From JAAXHB01 sp965214945 (lineage in GTDB: Bacteria; Actinomycetota; Acidimicrobiia; Acidimicrobiales; Aldehydirespiratoraceae): DNA of 64,000 nucleotides. Shown piece by piece: positions 44,161 through 52,750 of the stretch; position 1 is the stretch's first letter, and each line of letters begins with the position of its first letter. The DNA is taken from the NCBI GenBank assembly GCA_965214945.1, contig OZ244029.1, positions 1,178,001 through 1,242,000 of the forward strand. Direction: 5' to 3'. Below the pieces are notes generated by a model. It did no database searches. It saw only the letters and a program-made list of their open reading frames with translations, and had not been told where the DNA came from. The position numbers and the translations under genes were made by a program.

Positions 44161-44362
44161 GGCATGTCCACATGCTGTCCTCTGGCTCTATCTGGACTTG
44201 CTGCGCTTGTGTGGTATTTTCGAAGCGGTTCTATTCGTCGTCTAGGATCATCGGAGTCAAACCCGGACTGATAGCAGCTGGGTGACGGGCCGATGGACGG
44301 ATCGACCAGTGGACTCGCCTTAGAAGGCTGACAACACGTCAAGACCGGAGGAACGAGAAACA
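44161..44362 (+). promoter_or_regulatory. Leader region of the BMP transporter operon
   Basis: This 202-base gap contains a possible -10 TAGGAT (44243-44248) and would yield a leader of about 110 bases with a small hairpin GCCTT-AG-AAGGC (44318-44329) and the ribosome site GGAGG near 44348. A structured leader is possible but I cannot assign a riboswitch class. Confidence 0.3.
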
Positions 44363-45538
44363 ATGCGACCCAGAAGTGAGAAGAATCGTATGAGGCCGGT
44401 CTCGGGATGGGCTATGCGGTGGACGGCGATCCTCGCTGCGGTGATCCTTGTGGCTGCGGCTTGCGGGGACGACGGCGACTCGGCCGAGGAGTCCGATGAC
44501 CAGGCTGCCGCGCCCACCACCAAACCCCTAGCAGCCGAGGAGCCGTACCGGGTCGCATTGCTGATCCCCGGCACCAGCGATGATGCATCGTGGTCGAACG
44601 CTTGGGCGGAAGGCGCTGCCGCCGCAGATGCCGCTAACGACGGTGTTGTCGTCGAGATCGTCGAAGCCCTGCCCGAAGTCGATGACTTCACCCAGCAGGG
44701 TGGGGCGTTTGCGGGCCAGGGCTACGACCTGATCCTCATGGCCGACGGGAGAATGGTCGACGCGGCCCGAACCGTTGCCGAGCAGTTCCCTGAGACCATC
44801 GTGTGCCAGGCTCCGCACCAGCCGGAATCCACAGACGGCAACCCCGACAACCTCTGTTACGTCGATATTGCGCAGCACCACGCTAATTTCCTGACCGGCG
44901 TGGTCGCCGCGCTCGTCTCCGACACCGGCCGGGTTGCCTCGCTCAACGGTTTCGCTTTCCCCGGCCTGACCCGACAACCAGAGACTTTCCACCTCGGAGC
45001 CCGGTGCGCGAATCCCGACATCGAGTTCAGCCAGCAGTACATCAACTCTTGGACTGACACTGCCGCCGCCAAAGCGGCCGCCCAGGCGGAAATAGCTTCG
45101 GGTGCCGACGTCATCATGGCTGCCACCGATCAGGCTGTGTTGGGCGTTATCTCCGCCGCGCAGGAAGCCGAGGGAACGGTCTGGGTGATCCCGTCCTATT
45201 ACGACAGCTTCGAAGTGGCCCCCGACGTCGTTTTGACCTCCGCTGTGCACGGACTCCAAGACGTGGCAGCCGCGCTGATCGAACAGGGTGCTGCAGGACA
45301 GATCCAAGCCGCGGCGTTCATCGACTTCACCGCTCAGAACACTGCCGGGATAGACGCCGCTCCGCTGTATGACAACGCCGGCGCGCTCGACGCCGAGAGC
45401 AAGGCTGTGTTTGACGCGCTCGAAGCAAAAGTTCGCAGCGGGGAGATCACAATTCCCGATGAGACGACCGGCGATAATCCTGTCGGTGTCGAAGGTGCAG
45501 GAGGGGCGATTGATCTAGCAGACATCGGCTGCGGTTGA
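44363..45538 (+). CDS. BMP-family nucleoside-binding lipoprotein
   Basis: Substrate-binding protein of a BMP/PnrA-type ABC importer. The lipobox LVAAAC places the lipidated cysteine at residue 34 after a hydrophobic signal. The mature part starts with an acidic linker, then the periplasmic-binding fold: YRVALLIPGTSDDASWSNAWAEGA, YDLILMADGRMVDAARTVAEQFPETIV, HHANFLTGVVAALVSDTGRVASLNGF, AEIASGADVIMAATDQAVLGVISAAQE. Length 391 residues. Family members bind purine nucleosides or related compounds. ATP-binding and two permease genes follow at once. Confidence 0.88.
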   Translation: MRPRSEKNRMRPVSGWAMRWTAILAAVILVAAACGDDGDSAEESDDQAAAPTTKPLAAEEPYRVALLIPGTSDDASWSNAWAEGAAAADAANDGVVVEIVEALPEVDDFTQQGGAFAGQGYDLILMADGRMVDAARTVAEQFPETIVCQAPHQPESTDGNPDNLCYVDIAQHHANFLTGVVAALVSDTGRVASLNGFAFPGLTRQPETFHLGARCANPDIEFSQQYINSWTDTAAAKAAAQAEIASGADVIMAATDQAVLGVISAAQEAEGTVWVIPSYYDSFEVAPDVVLTSAVHGLQDVAAALIEQGAAGQIQAAAFIDFTAQNTAGIDAAPLYDNAGALDAESKAVFDALEAKVRSGEITIPDETTGDNPVGVEGAGGAIDLADIGCG

Positions 45539-45547
45539 TGTTCGTCG

Positions 45548-47155
45548 GTGGCTGATGACGCTGCAACAGGTGAAGCTGTAGAGGTTGTAGCTGGCGAGGC
45601 CGCAGCCGGTAAGGCTGTGACAGGCGGGGCTGCGGCAAGCCGTGAGCCTGCGCTTGCTCTCCGCGGCGTGTGGAAGCAGTTCGGGGCGGTAACCGCCAAC
45701 GCATCCATCGATCTGGAGGTATACCCCGGCGAGGTACATGTGGTGCTCGGCGAGAACGGCGCCGGCAAGTCGACGCTGATGAACATCGCGTTCGGCCACC
45801 TTCAGCCTGACAAGGGCCGAGTCGAAATCAACGGCCGGACAACCCGCTTCATGTCGCCCGCCGACGCCATCGCCCAAGGCGTCGGCATGGTCCACCAGCA
45901 CTTCACGCTCGTGGCGGCGTTCACGGTGGCGGAGAATATTGTGCTGGGCTCCCGATCCGCCCGCGCCGGCAGACTCGACCGCAACGCGGTCGTCGAGGAG
46001 GTTACAGAGCTCAGCGAACGCTTTCGCGTGCCGGTGGATCCGTCGGCGTTGGTTCGTGACCTGCCGGTGGACGAGCGTCAACGCGTCGAGATTCTCAAGG
46101 CTTTGCATCGCAACGCGCGGATTCTGATTCTGGACGAGCCGACCGCTCTATTGGGATCCCATCAGATCGCCGTCCTACTCGAAATCATCGACAGACTTCG
46201 AAGAGATGGCCATGCCATCGTGCTGGTCACCCACAAATTGGCCGAGGTGATGGAGATAGCCGACCGGGTGTCGGTCATTCGGCGCGGCAGCAAAAAGGTG
46301 ACACTGAGCCGAGGCGAATTCGATGAGCAGACTCTCACGAAGGCTATGACAGGCCGCCTCATGGCAGACGACGCCTCACGATCCGATGACATCGGCGAGC
46401 GCGATACGCGCAGTCTCGTTCTCGACTGCGGTGACTTCACCGTCAGCGAGCCGCTGTCAGGACCGCCGGTGAGCGGCCTCAGTCTGCGTGTGCGAGCGGG
46501 GGAAGTGCTCGGCATCGCTGGGGTGGAAGGCAACGGCCAGCGGGCGGTGATCGACGGTCTCACCGGATCGGCACGGTGCGACAGCGCGATTCGGCTGAAC
46601 GGGAAGGAGCTCAACGAGGTCACGCCGCGGCTTCTGCGACTGGGCGGTGTAAGCATCATCCCCGAGGATCGCCAGTCAGCAGGCCTGATAGGCGACATGA
46701 CTCTGGTTGAGAACCTCGCTCTCGTCGATCTGCTTGCCGCGCCGGATGGCGCTTCGCGCTTTGTGTCTTGGAAGCGCCTCAGGAACCGGGCGAAGGAACT
46801 TCTCAAGGCCTTTGATGTTCGCCCCCCTGATCCCGATCTGCCGGCGTCGGCCCTCTCAGGCGGCAATCAGCAGAAGGTTGTGCTGGCCCGTGAGCTCTCG
46901 TGCCAGCCGAAGCTCTTGGTGGCGGACAATCCGACATGGGGCCTCGACGTAGGGGCGGTCGCCTTCGTCCACCGACGGCTTATCGCCGCCCGAAACGAAG
47001 GCGCGGCCATAGTCTTGGTGTCCCACGACCTCGACGAGCTGATGAAGTTGTCCGACCGGATCATCGTGGTGTACCGAGGCGAAATAACGCTCGAGACGTC
47101 CAGAGCCGATGCCGACTTAGACAACATCGGCTTGGCGATGGCCGGCGCGCTGTAG
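45548..47155 (+). CDS. ABC transporter ATPase, two-domain sugar/nucleoside type
   Basis: Duplicated ATP-binding subunit of 535 residues. Domain 1: Walker A LGENGAGKSTLMNIAFG, QHFTLVAAFTVAENIVLG, signature region DLPVDERQRVEILKAL (LSVGQ is degenerate), Walker B ILILDEPTALL. Domain 2: AGVEGNGQRAVIDGL (degenerate Walker A), signature ALSGGNQQKVVLARELS, LLVADNPTWGLD. This RbsA-like asymmetry is normal. The first 34 residues are an Ala/Gly/Val-rich tail of doubtful reality; GTG 45548 could be replaced by an internal start. The permease follows 4 bases later. Confidence 0.92.
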   Translation: MADDAATGEAVEVVAGEAAAGKAVTGGAAASREPALALRGVWKQFGAVTANASIDLEVYPGEVHVVLGENGAGKSTLMNIAFGHLQPDKGRVEINGRTTRFMSPADAIAQGVGMVHQHFTLVAAFTVAENIVLGSRSARAGRLDRNAVVEEVTELSERFRVPVDPSALVRDLPVDERQRVEILKALHRNARILILDEPTALLGSHQIAVLLEIIDRLRRDGHAIVLVTHKLAEVMEIADRVSVIRRGSKKVTLSRGEFDEQTLTKAMTGRLMADDASRSDDIGERDTRSLVLDCGDFTVSEPLSGPPVSGLSLRVRAGEVLGIAGVEGNGQRAVIDGLTGSARCDSAIRLNGKELNEVTPRLLRLGGVSIIPEDRQSAGLIGDMTLVENLALVDLLAAPDGASRFVSWKRLRNRAKELLKAFDVRPPDPDLPASALSGGNQQKVVLARELSCQPKLLVADNPTWGLDVGAVAFVHRRLIAARNEGAAIVLVSHDLDELMKLSDRIIVVYRGEITLETSRADADLDNIGLAMAGAL

Positions 47156-47159
47156 TGCT

Positions 47160-48287
47160 GTGACGGACGCCTCGGGCGCGCTCGGCGCCGACGGCGGTTT
47201 GACGCCACGGTCTGAGCCGCCTAGGCACGCTGTAGTGGACACACCGAGTTCTGTCGGTGCCGTCAGGTCTTTGCGGTACGGCACGCGGACGGTGATCGCC
47301 CTCATAGCGGGCCTGGCGGCGATGGCCGTTCTCATTTTAGCGCTCGGCAAGAACCCGATATTGGCTGCGAGTGCCGTCGTGGACGGGTCGCTCGGCAATA
47401 GTTTCGGCGTCGGTCAGACAGTTCAGACGTGGACGATTCTCATTCTCACTGGTCTGGCCTCGGCCGTCCCGTTCTCCGCGCGGCTGTGGAACATCGGCGG
47501 CCAGGGCCAGATGTATATGGGAGCGGTGGCCGCGGCGGGACTTGGCATCACGCTGCCGGCCGGCTGGCATAGCACCGTCCTGGTTCCGGGCATCCTCGCG
47601 GCGTCGGCAGTTGCCGGAGCTCTGTGGGGATGGCTTCCTGCATGGATGCGCAATCGACACGGCGCCAGCGAGATCGTCACTTCGTTGATGCTCAACTTCG
47701 TGGCCGTGCTGGGTGCTGCCTACGTGATTCGGGAACTCTGGCCCCACCGGTTCGCCCTACAGACGCAGTCGATCTCAGACAACGCTCGGCTGCCCGTTGT
47801 GGTCGACTCCGTTCGAGTCGATATCTCGATCGGGTTGGCTGTGGCCGCAGCTGTCGGCCTGTGGATTCTGATGAAGCGAACCCGGCTTGGCTTTGCGATT
47901 CGAGCGCTCGGAGCCAACCGGGGCACGGCATTGTTGTCGGGCGTCACCGAGAGTTCAGTGGCCAGCGCGGCCTTCATCCTCGGCGGCGCGTCTGCCGGAT
48001 TGGCAGGGGGAGTGTTCGTATTGGGCATCCACGGAGCGTTACTGAACGGGTTTTCGGCCGGGCTCGCATTCTTGGGTATCGCGGTAGCTCTTACGGCCCG
48101 GCTGAGCCCTTTGGGCGTAATCCCGGTGGGAGCATTGTTCGCAGTACTACGTGTAGGCAGCAACAACCTCCAGGCCGGTGCGGGTCTGTCGCCTGCCACG
48201 GGCGATGTGCTCATCGCCGTTTTCGTGATCATGCTGATGATCGTCGGCGTGATTCGCTTCAGCTACGGAGAGGTAGCAGATGCTTAA
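47160..48287 (+). CDS. ABC transporter permease, BMP/nucleoside system (1)
   Basis: Membrane subunit of 375 residues with about nine helices after a 40-residue cytoplasmic start. The family segments are GLASAVPFSARLWNIGGQGQMYMGA, WLPAWMRNRHGASEIVTSLMLNFVAVL, RTRLGFAIRALGANRGTALLSGV and GLSPATGDVLIAVFVIMLMIVGVIRF. It matches the YufP-like permease group that works with BMP-type binding proteins. Start GTG 47160. Confidence 0.88.
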   Translation: MTDASGALGADGGLTPRSEPPRHAVVDTPSSVGAVRSLRYGTRTVIALIAGLAAMAVLILALGKNPILAASAVVDGSLGNSFGVGQTVQTWTILILTGLASAVPFSARLWNIGGQGQMYMGAVAAAGLGITLPAGWHSTVLVPGILAASAVAGALWGWLPAWMRNRHGASEIVTSLMLNFVAVLGAAYVIRELWPHRFALQTQSISDNARLPVVVDSVRVDISIGLAVAAAVGLWILMKRTRLGFAIRALGANRGTALLSGVTESSVASAAFILGGASAGLAGGVFVLGIHGALLNGFSAGLAFLGIAVALTARLSPLGVIPVGALFAVLRVGSNNLQAGAGLSPATGDVLIAVFVIMLMIVGVIRFSYGEVADA

Positions 48288-48347
48288 CAGTGACGGCCGG
48301 AGAACTTGTGCTGAGAAGCGGCTCGGACGGCTGCAGAGAGATAGTCA

Positions 48348-49313
48348 ATGGTCAGCGAACTCGTACTGATCACCTTCTTCGTCACGTCTCTGCAGCTGAT
48401 GGTGCCGATCCTCCTAGCATCGCTGGGCGAGATACTTGTTGAACGCAGCGGTGTGCTCAACGTGGGCATCGAGGGTGTCATGCTCATCGGGGCCTTCGCG
48501 ACGGCTCTCGTCGGTATCGAGTCCGGCAGCGTGTGGCTGGCCCTACTGGCCGGTTTCGGCTCGGGCCTGTTGTGCGGAGCCTTGTTGTCGTCTCTGTACG
48601 TCCGGATTGGCACCGACCAGGTTGTGACAGGCCTGATGTTCAACATCTTGGCCGTCGGGTTGACCTCGCTGCTGCGCGATCAGCTCATCGGCGGACAGGT
48701 CGGGCCCACACTGCGTGGCATCTCCATCCCCGTGGTCGAGCGGATCCGTTTCGTAGGCGACGTCCTCGCCCAGCAGAACGTGCTCTTGTGGGCAGGCATC
48801 GCCATGACCGCGGTCGTGGCCGTGGCGCTGTACCGCACTTGGTGGGGGCTGCACGTGCGAGCCGCGGGCGAGCGCCCCGACGCTCTCGCCGCGAGCGGCC
48901 ACGACGTGTGGCGCACCCGCTACCCGGCGGTGACCATCGGCTGCGGGCTCAGCGCTTTGGGAGGAACGGCTCTGGTGCTGTCGTCGTCGGGCGGATTCGT
49001 CCCCGACATGGTGGCCGGTCGCGGCTTCATAGCGCTCGGTGTCGTCGTGCTTGCAAGGTGGCGTCCTTGGATTGTTTTATTGGGCGCGGCCGGTTTTGGC
49101 TTGGCGCAGAGCTTGCAGTTCTTGGCATCGCAGATCGACGCGCTCGCGGGCATCCCCGAGGAACTCTGGCTAGCTGCGCCGTACGCGGCGGTAATCGTCG
49201 CTGCCGTCTTCTCGTTGCAGAGCCGATACCCGGGCGCGGTCGGCATTCCGTACAAGCCTGCAACAGCGCCTGAACTGCGCACAACATCCCGATTCTGGGC
49301 GCAGCTTCAATAA
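48348..49313 (+). CDS. ABC transporter permease, BMP/nucleoside system (2)
   Basis: Second membrane subunit, 321 residues, about eight helices. The N-terminal segment LMVPILLASLGEILVERSGVLNVGIEGVMLIGAFATAL is the signature of the YufQ-like permeases; WWGLHVRAAGERPDALAASGHDVWRTRYPAVTIGCGLSALGG forms the EAA-like loop. It completes a standard binding protein, ATPase, two-permease importer. A cysteine hydrolase gene follows after 27 bases. Confidence 0.88.
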   Translation: MVSELVLITFFVTSLQLMVPILLASLGEILVERSGVLNVGIEGVMLIGAFATALVGIESGSVWLALLAGFGSGLLCGALLSSLYVRIGTDQVVTGLMFNILAVGLTSLLRDQLIGGQVGPTLRGISIPVVERIRFVGDVLAQQNVLLWAGIAMTAVVAVALYRTWWGLHVRAAGERPDALAASGHDVWRTRYPAVTIGCGLSALGGTALVLSSSGGFVPDMVAGRGFIALGVVVLARWRPWIVLLGAAGFGLAQSLQFLASQIDALAGIPEELWLAAPYAAVIVAAVFSLQSRYPGAVGIPYKPATAPELRTTSRFWAQLQ

Positions 49314-49325
49314 ATTTGAATGTTT

Positions 49326-49333
49326 AAGGAGGA
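49326..49333 (+). promoter_or_regulatory. Ribosome binding site that fixes the hydrolase start
   Basis: AAGGAGGA lies seven bases before GTG 49341. An in-frame ATG at 49320 precedes this site and would encode it, so the GTG is the better start. Confidence 0.75.
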
Positions 49334-49340
49334 TTGGCGA

Positions 49341-50024
49341 GTGATATCAACCTATGTACACGGGAAGCTATTGCCGCTGCCCGATGACGACAGCTTCGCA
49401 GAGTTCCTCGACCCGTCGAAGTCGGCGGTTGTCTCCGTTGACATGCACCGAGGCCATTTGGACGAGTCACCCGACTGCCCCTGCCCCGCGCCGAGGGCTA
49501 GAGCCATCGTTGCGCCGATTGACGGTTTTCACGAACAGGCGCGCCGGCTAGGTGTGCGCGTGATTCACGTGCGGTCGGTGCTGCGTGCCGGAGGTGAGGA
49601 CGACACGAGCGGCAATTCCAGCGCGTGGCGTCTTGTGTTCCCTCGATTCGTGGGCGACATCCCCAATGCGGACCAACACGCCTTGGAGGGTTCACGTTGG
49701 ACGGAGTTCGTCACCACGGTTGAACCCGGAGATCTCACAGTGAGCGGCAAGAAGCGCCTGTCGCCGTTCTATGCCACCGACCTTGAGATGTTGCTGCGAA
49801 ACATGCGGATCAGAACAGTGGTCCTCAACGGTGGCATGACCGACTGCTGCATAATCAACGCGGCGTTCGATGCCGCGAACCGCGACTTTCGCGTCGTGGT
49901 GATCCGAGACTTGGTAGCAGGCACAAATGAGCCGCTCGAAGATGCGGCCCTCAAGATGATTTCGATTCATCTCGGCATCGTCATCGACTCCGAGGAGCTG
50001 ATCCGAGTCTGGCGATCCGCTTGA
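49341..50024 (+). CDS. Isochorismatase-like cysteine hydrolase
   Basis: Cysteine amidohydrolase-fold protein of 227 residues. The catalytic triad candidates are the Asp in VVSVDMHRGHLD, the Lys in VSGKKRLSPFYATDLE and the nucleophilic Cys in VVLNGGMTDCCIINAAFDAANRDF. The family includes N-carbamoylsarcosine amidase, ureidoacrylate and biuret hydrolases and nicotinamidase. As last gene of the nucleoside-type importer operon, it may cleave an amide or carbamoyl bond in the imported compound or its breakdown product; this is inference. Confidence 0.82.
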   Translation: MISTYVHGKLLPLPDDDSFAEFLDPSKSAVVSVDMHRGHLDESPDCPCPAPRARAIVAPIDGFHEQARRLGVRVIHVRSVLRAGGEDDTSGNSSAWRLVFPRFVGDIPNADQHALEGSRWTEFVTTVEPGDLTVSGKKRLSPFYATDLEMLLRNMRIRTVVLNGGMTDCCIINAAFDAANRDFRVVVIRDLVAGTNEPLEDAALKMISIHLGIVIDSEELIRVWRSA

Positions 50025-50041
50025 ACGGGGCTGCTGTGGGT

Positions 50042-50047
50042 TAGGCT
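50042..50047 (+). promoter_or_regulatory. -10 box for leaderless pterin dehydratase
   Basis: TAGGCT ends six bases before GTG 50054 and only three before ATG 50051. The usual 6-base spacing favours the GTG. Confidence 0.5.
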
Positions 50048-50053
50048 GGGATG

Positions 50054-50353
50054 GTGAGCGCTGGCGGCGACATGTTGAGCGACAACGAGATCGTCGAGCT
50101 GCTCGAAGCGCACCCGCGGTGGCGGCTCGACGGGGTTGTGCTTCGGCGTTCGTATCAGTTCTCCGATTTCCGGGCCGCGTTCGCGTTCATGACCCAGGTG
50201 GCGCTGATCGCGGAGCGGCTGTTCCACCATCCCGAGTGGTCGAATGTCTACAACAGGGTGGAGCTGGCGATCACCAGCCACGATGTCGGCGGCTTGTCCA
50301 GCCGTGACCGCAAGTTCGTCGAACTCACCGACGCGGTCACCGACCGCTCCTAG
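50054..50353 (+). CDS. Pterin-4a-carbinolamine dehydratase
   Basis: Dehydrates 4a-hydroxytetrahydropterin, and in some bacteria is linked to molybdopterin or aromatic hydroxylases. The 99-residue protein contains the DCoH core: WRLDGVVLRRSYQFSDFRAAFAFMTQVALIAERLFHHPEWSNVYNRVELAITSHDVGGLSSRD. The HHPEW...N..V active-site pattern is complete. ATG 50051 is an alternative start one codon earlier. Confidence 0.92.
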   Translation: MSAGGDMLSDNEIVELLEAHPRWRLDGVVLRRSYQFSDFRAAFAFMTQVALIAERLFHHPEWSNVYNRVELAITSHDVGGLSSRDRKFVELTDAVTDRS

Positions 50354-50365
50354 ATTCTTCCGGGC

Positions 50366-51397
50366 TCACTCAGAGATTCTCCCGGGCTCACTCAGAGGCC
50401 TGGCGCAGGCCGTCTCGCCGCCCAAGTCGTGGTAGAGAACAGCCGACCCCACGCTCTCGGCGGTGCGCACCGCCGGCGCGATCACCGCGAAGAGCAGCAC
50501 GTTGAACGGCCAGCCTTCGATGCCTGCGCTCGGCGCTGTAAGTGATAGCACCAACGGAACGGCTTCGATTACCGCGATCAGCAGCAGGATGCGACCGAGC
50601 GTCGCCCAGAAGGCCCTTTTGACGAGGCGCAGAGCGTATTTCAACGACGGCTTTGCCGGCCCGGACGAAGCAGTCACCACAGCCAGGTGGGCCACGGCGG
50701 CCGCCAGCACGACAGCCGCTGCGGTTGCGGGCAGCGTTGCGAGGACCGACGCCGGAACCACCAGTGCTGTCAAGGTGACGAAGATGCCCGCGATTATCAG
50801 CCAGACCGCCAACAGTGCCAGCATCTGAAACCCTACGCCCGCCAGTCGAGGCAGTCGCCGCGCAGCCCAGCGCAGCGCGGAGGCCGCGCGGCAGTCGCGT
50901 CCGGTCAGGTCGCAAAGAGCCAGACGGGCGGCCGCGGCCACCTGCCAGGCGGCTGTAGCAGCGAACAGGGTCACACCGGCAAGTGCCGTCAGCACCTCGG
51001 AGGTGCTGACGGTGAGCGTGATCGACTCGAGATACGCCTGCCCCTGTGGTGATTCCCAGTCGAAGCTGGGCTCGGAGACCGTGTCAAGAATAGCCTCCAG
51101 CTGTGTGATCAGATCCCCTGCGCCCATAAAGAAGAGCACGATGCCTGCGAGCGCTCCCGCGCAGCCGACAGACGTGACGAGCGCGCACGACCTCAGTCGG
51201 CGGCTTAGCAGCGAGAAGGCTGCTGAAAGCATCTGAGTGGGCCGTATCAGCGCTCGGCGGCGTGCTGCGTCGCCCCTGCCGGTGTCAGAAGAAAACACCG
51301 GGGCGCGGTGATCTGTCCAGGCTTTTCCGTCCCAATAGCGGTACTGATCGGGATTCTCGGGGTCGTCGTACCAGGCCGCCGGCGGTAGGTCGCTCAC
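50366..51397 (-). CDS. DUF2510-domain multipass membrane protein
   Basis: The 343-residue protein starts with a DUF2510 motif, PAAWYDDPENPDQYRYWDGKAWTDH, a short actinobacterial domain of unknown role. About six transmembrane helices follow (for example VTSVGCAGALAGIVLFFMGA, VGFQMLALLAVWLIIAGIFVTLTALVV, TLGRILLLIAVIEAVPLVLSL). No transporter or enzyme motif was seen. Start GTG 51397 with TATCGT seven bases upstream. It is convergent with the pterin dehydratase gene. Confidence 0.75.
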   Translation of the reverse strand: MSDLPPAAWYDDPENPDQYRYWDGKAWTDHRAPVFSSDTGRGDAARRRALIRPTQMLSAAFSLLSRRLRSCALVTSVGCAGALAGIVLFFMGAGDLITQLEAILDTVSEPSFDWESPQGQAYLESITLTVSTSEVLTALAGVTLFAATAAWQVAAAARLALCDLTGRDCRAASALRWAARRLPRLAGVGFQMLALLAVWLIIAGIFVTLTALVVPASVLATLPATAAAVVLAAAVAHLAVVTASSGPAKPSLKYALRLVKRAFWATLGRILLLIAVIEAVPLVLSLTAPSAGIEGWPFNVLLFAVIAPAVRTAESVGSAVLYHDLGGETACARPLSEPGRISE

Positions 51398-51404
51398 CTC
51401 AGCG

Positions 51405-51410
51405 ACGATA
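51405..51410 (-). promoter_or_regulatory. -10 box for leaderless DUF2510 gene
   Basis: On the minus strand TATCGT ends seven bases before the GTG at 51397. Confidence 0.45.
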
Positions 51411-51511
51411 CCGCCGCCAGTTAGACGGGCCTAGCGCAGCCGCCTCGAGGCAGGGCACCGGTCGCACTGTTCGCCGCCGTCTGAGGACGACGGAGGAGTC
51501 GGAGCGTCGCA

Positions 51512-52750
51512 ATGGCCCCGCTGCCGTGGTTGACTGCCGGCGTGTCGGACTTCAGCCAAAATGGCGTCGTGCCGACGCTGCACGATCTGGGCCATCGCAG
51601 CACTGCTGACCTGGAACGCGATCTGCGATCCTGGGCCGATGACCGCCCAGTAACGGTGATCATCCCCGGTCTTGCCTCCGACATCGACTCTGAGGCCTTC
51701 GAAGGCATCCTCGCCGAGCTGGCTGGTGCCGACTGGCTCGATCACGTGATAGTCGGTCTCGACGACGCGGATGCCTCCCAATATCTTCGGGCCTGTCGCC
51801 TCTTGGACGGGTTGCCTCAGCCACATGACGTGCTTTGGACCGGCGGACCCGTGCTGGCCCGGACCGAGGCCCTGCTTGGAACGGCTGGGCTGGCACCGCG
51901 CCAGCAAGGTAAGGGCCGCAACGTGTGGTACTGCCTGGGAGCGCTCCTCGGGCTCGGCCGGTCAACCGTCATCGCCGTCCACGACGCCGACATCTCGGGC
52001 TACCGCCGATCGATGCTGTCCCGCTTGGCCTACCCGGTGGCTCATCCCCGATTCGGTTACAGGTTTGCCAAAGGCTATTACCACCGTGTCACCGACGGCC
52101 GTTTCGGCGGGAGAGTCACCCGCTTGCTGGTCGCGCCGCTGGTGCGAGCGCTGAGCGACCTGACCGGTGACCAGCCTTACTTGCGCTATCTCGAGGCCTT
52201 TCGCTACCCGCTGGCGGGAGAGTCGGCAATGACCGCGGAGCTGGCCGCCGATTTGCGCATCCACGGGCATTGGGGGATGGATATCGGCCTGCTCGGTGAC
52301 GTTTATGCTCACTGCGATCCTTCGAGCATCTGCCAGGTGGCCGTGGCTGACGCTTACGACCACAAGCACCAGGCTCTCAGCGCCGACGACCCGTCTGGGG
52401 GACTGCGCCGGATGAGCGTCGATGTCACTGCCACCGTCATCCGCCGTCTCGGCCTCGGAGCCGACGGGATCAGAGCCAAACGACTTTGCGACGCATATGC
52501 AGATGCGGCCAAGTCATTGGTGCGCCACTACGCCAATGACGCTGAGATTAACGGCTACCGGGTGGATGTGGCCGACGAAGAGGCAACGGTTGGGGTGTTC
52601 GCACGCAGCGTTGCCGACGCTGTGAAGCTGTGCCGGGCCGATCCCAGCGAGGATCAGGCCAACCCGTGCTGGCGGCGGGTTTTTGACGAAGCTCCCGAAG
52701 CGGTTGAGGTGCTGGTGGGCGCTCTGTCAGACGGAGGCGGTTGGGGATGA
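51512..52750 (+). CDS. gpgS: Glucosyl-3-phosphoglycerate synthase (GT81-like)
   Basis: Retaining GT-A glycosyltransferase that in mycobacteria makes glucosyl-3-phosphoglycerate for methylglucose polysaccharides or the solute glucosylglycerate. The 412-residue protein shows VTVIIPGLASDIDS, the donor-site loop GKGRNVWYCLGALLG, the metal-binding DxD in VIAVHDADISGY (near residue 158), and the acceptor region GYYHRVTDGRFGGRVTRLLVAPLVRAL, FRYPLAGESAMTAELAADLRIHGHWGMDIGLL. The stop overlaps the ATG of the folP2-like gene. Confidence 0.85.
   Translation: MAPLPWLTAGVSDFSQNGVVPTLHDLGHRSTADLERDLRSWADDRPVTVIIPGLASDIDSEAFEGILAELAGADWLDHVIVGLDDADASQYLRACRLLDGLPQPHDVLWTGGPVLARTEALLGTAGLAPRQQGKGRNVWYCLGALLGLGRSTVIAVHDADISGYRRSMLSRLAYPVAHPRFGYRFAKGYYHRVTDGRFGGRVTRLLVAPLVRALSDLTGDQPYLRYLEAFRYPLAGESAMTAELAADLRIHGHWGMDIGLLGDVYAHCDPSSICQVAVADAYDHKHQALSADDPSGGLRRMSVDVTATVIRRLGLGADGIRAKRLCDAYADAAKSLVRHYANDAEINGYRVDVADEEATVGVFARSVADAVKLCRADPSEDQANPCWRRVFDEAPEAVEVLVGALSDGGGWG

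Noticed and set aside
44240..44330. Guanidine (ykkC-type) riboswitch
   Set aside because: CTAGGATCATCGG resembles the start of the consensus, but the conserved core segments could not be placed, so only an unspecific leader is reported.
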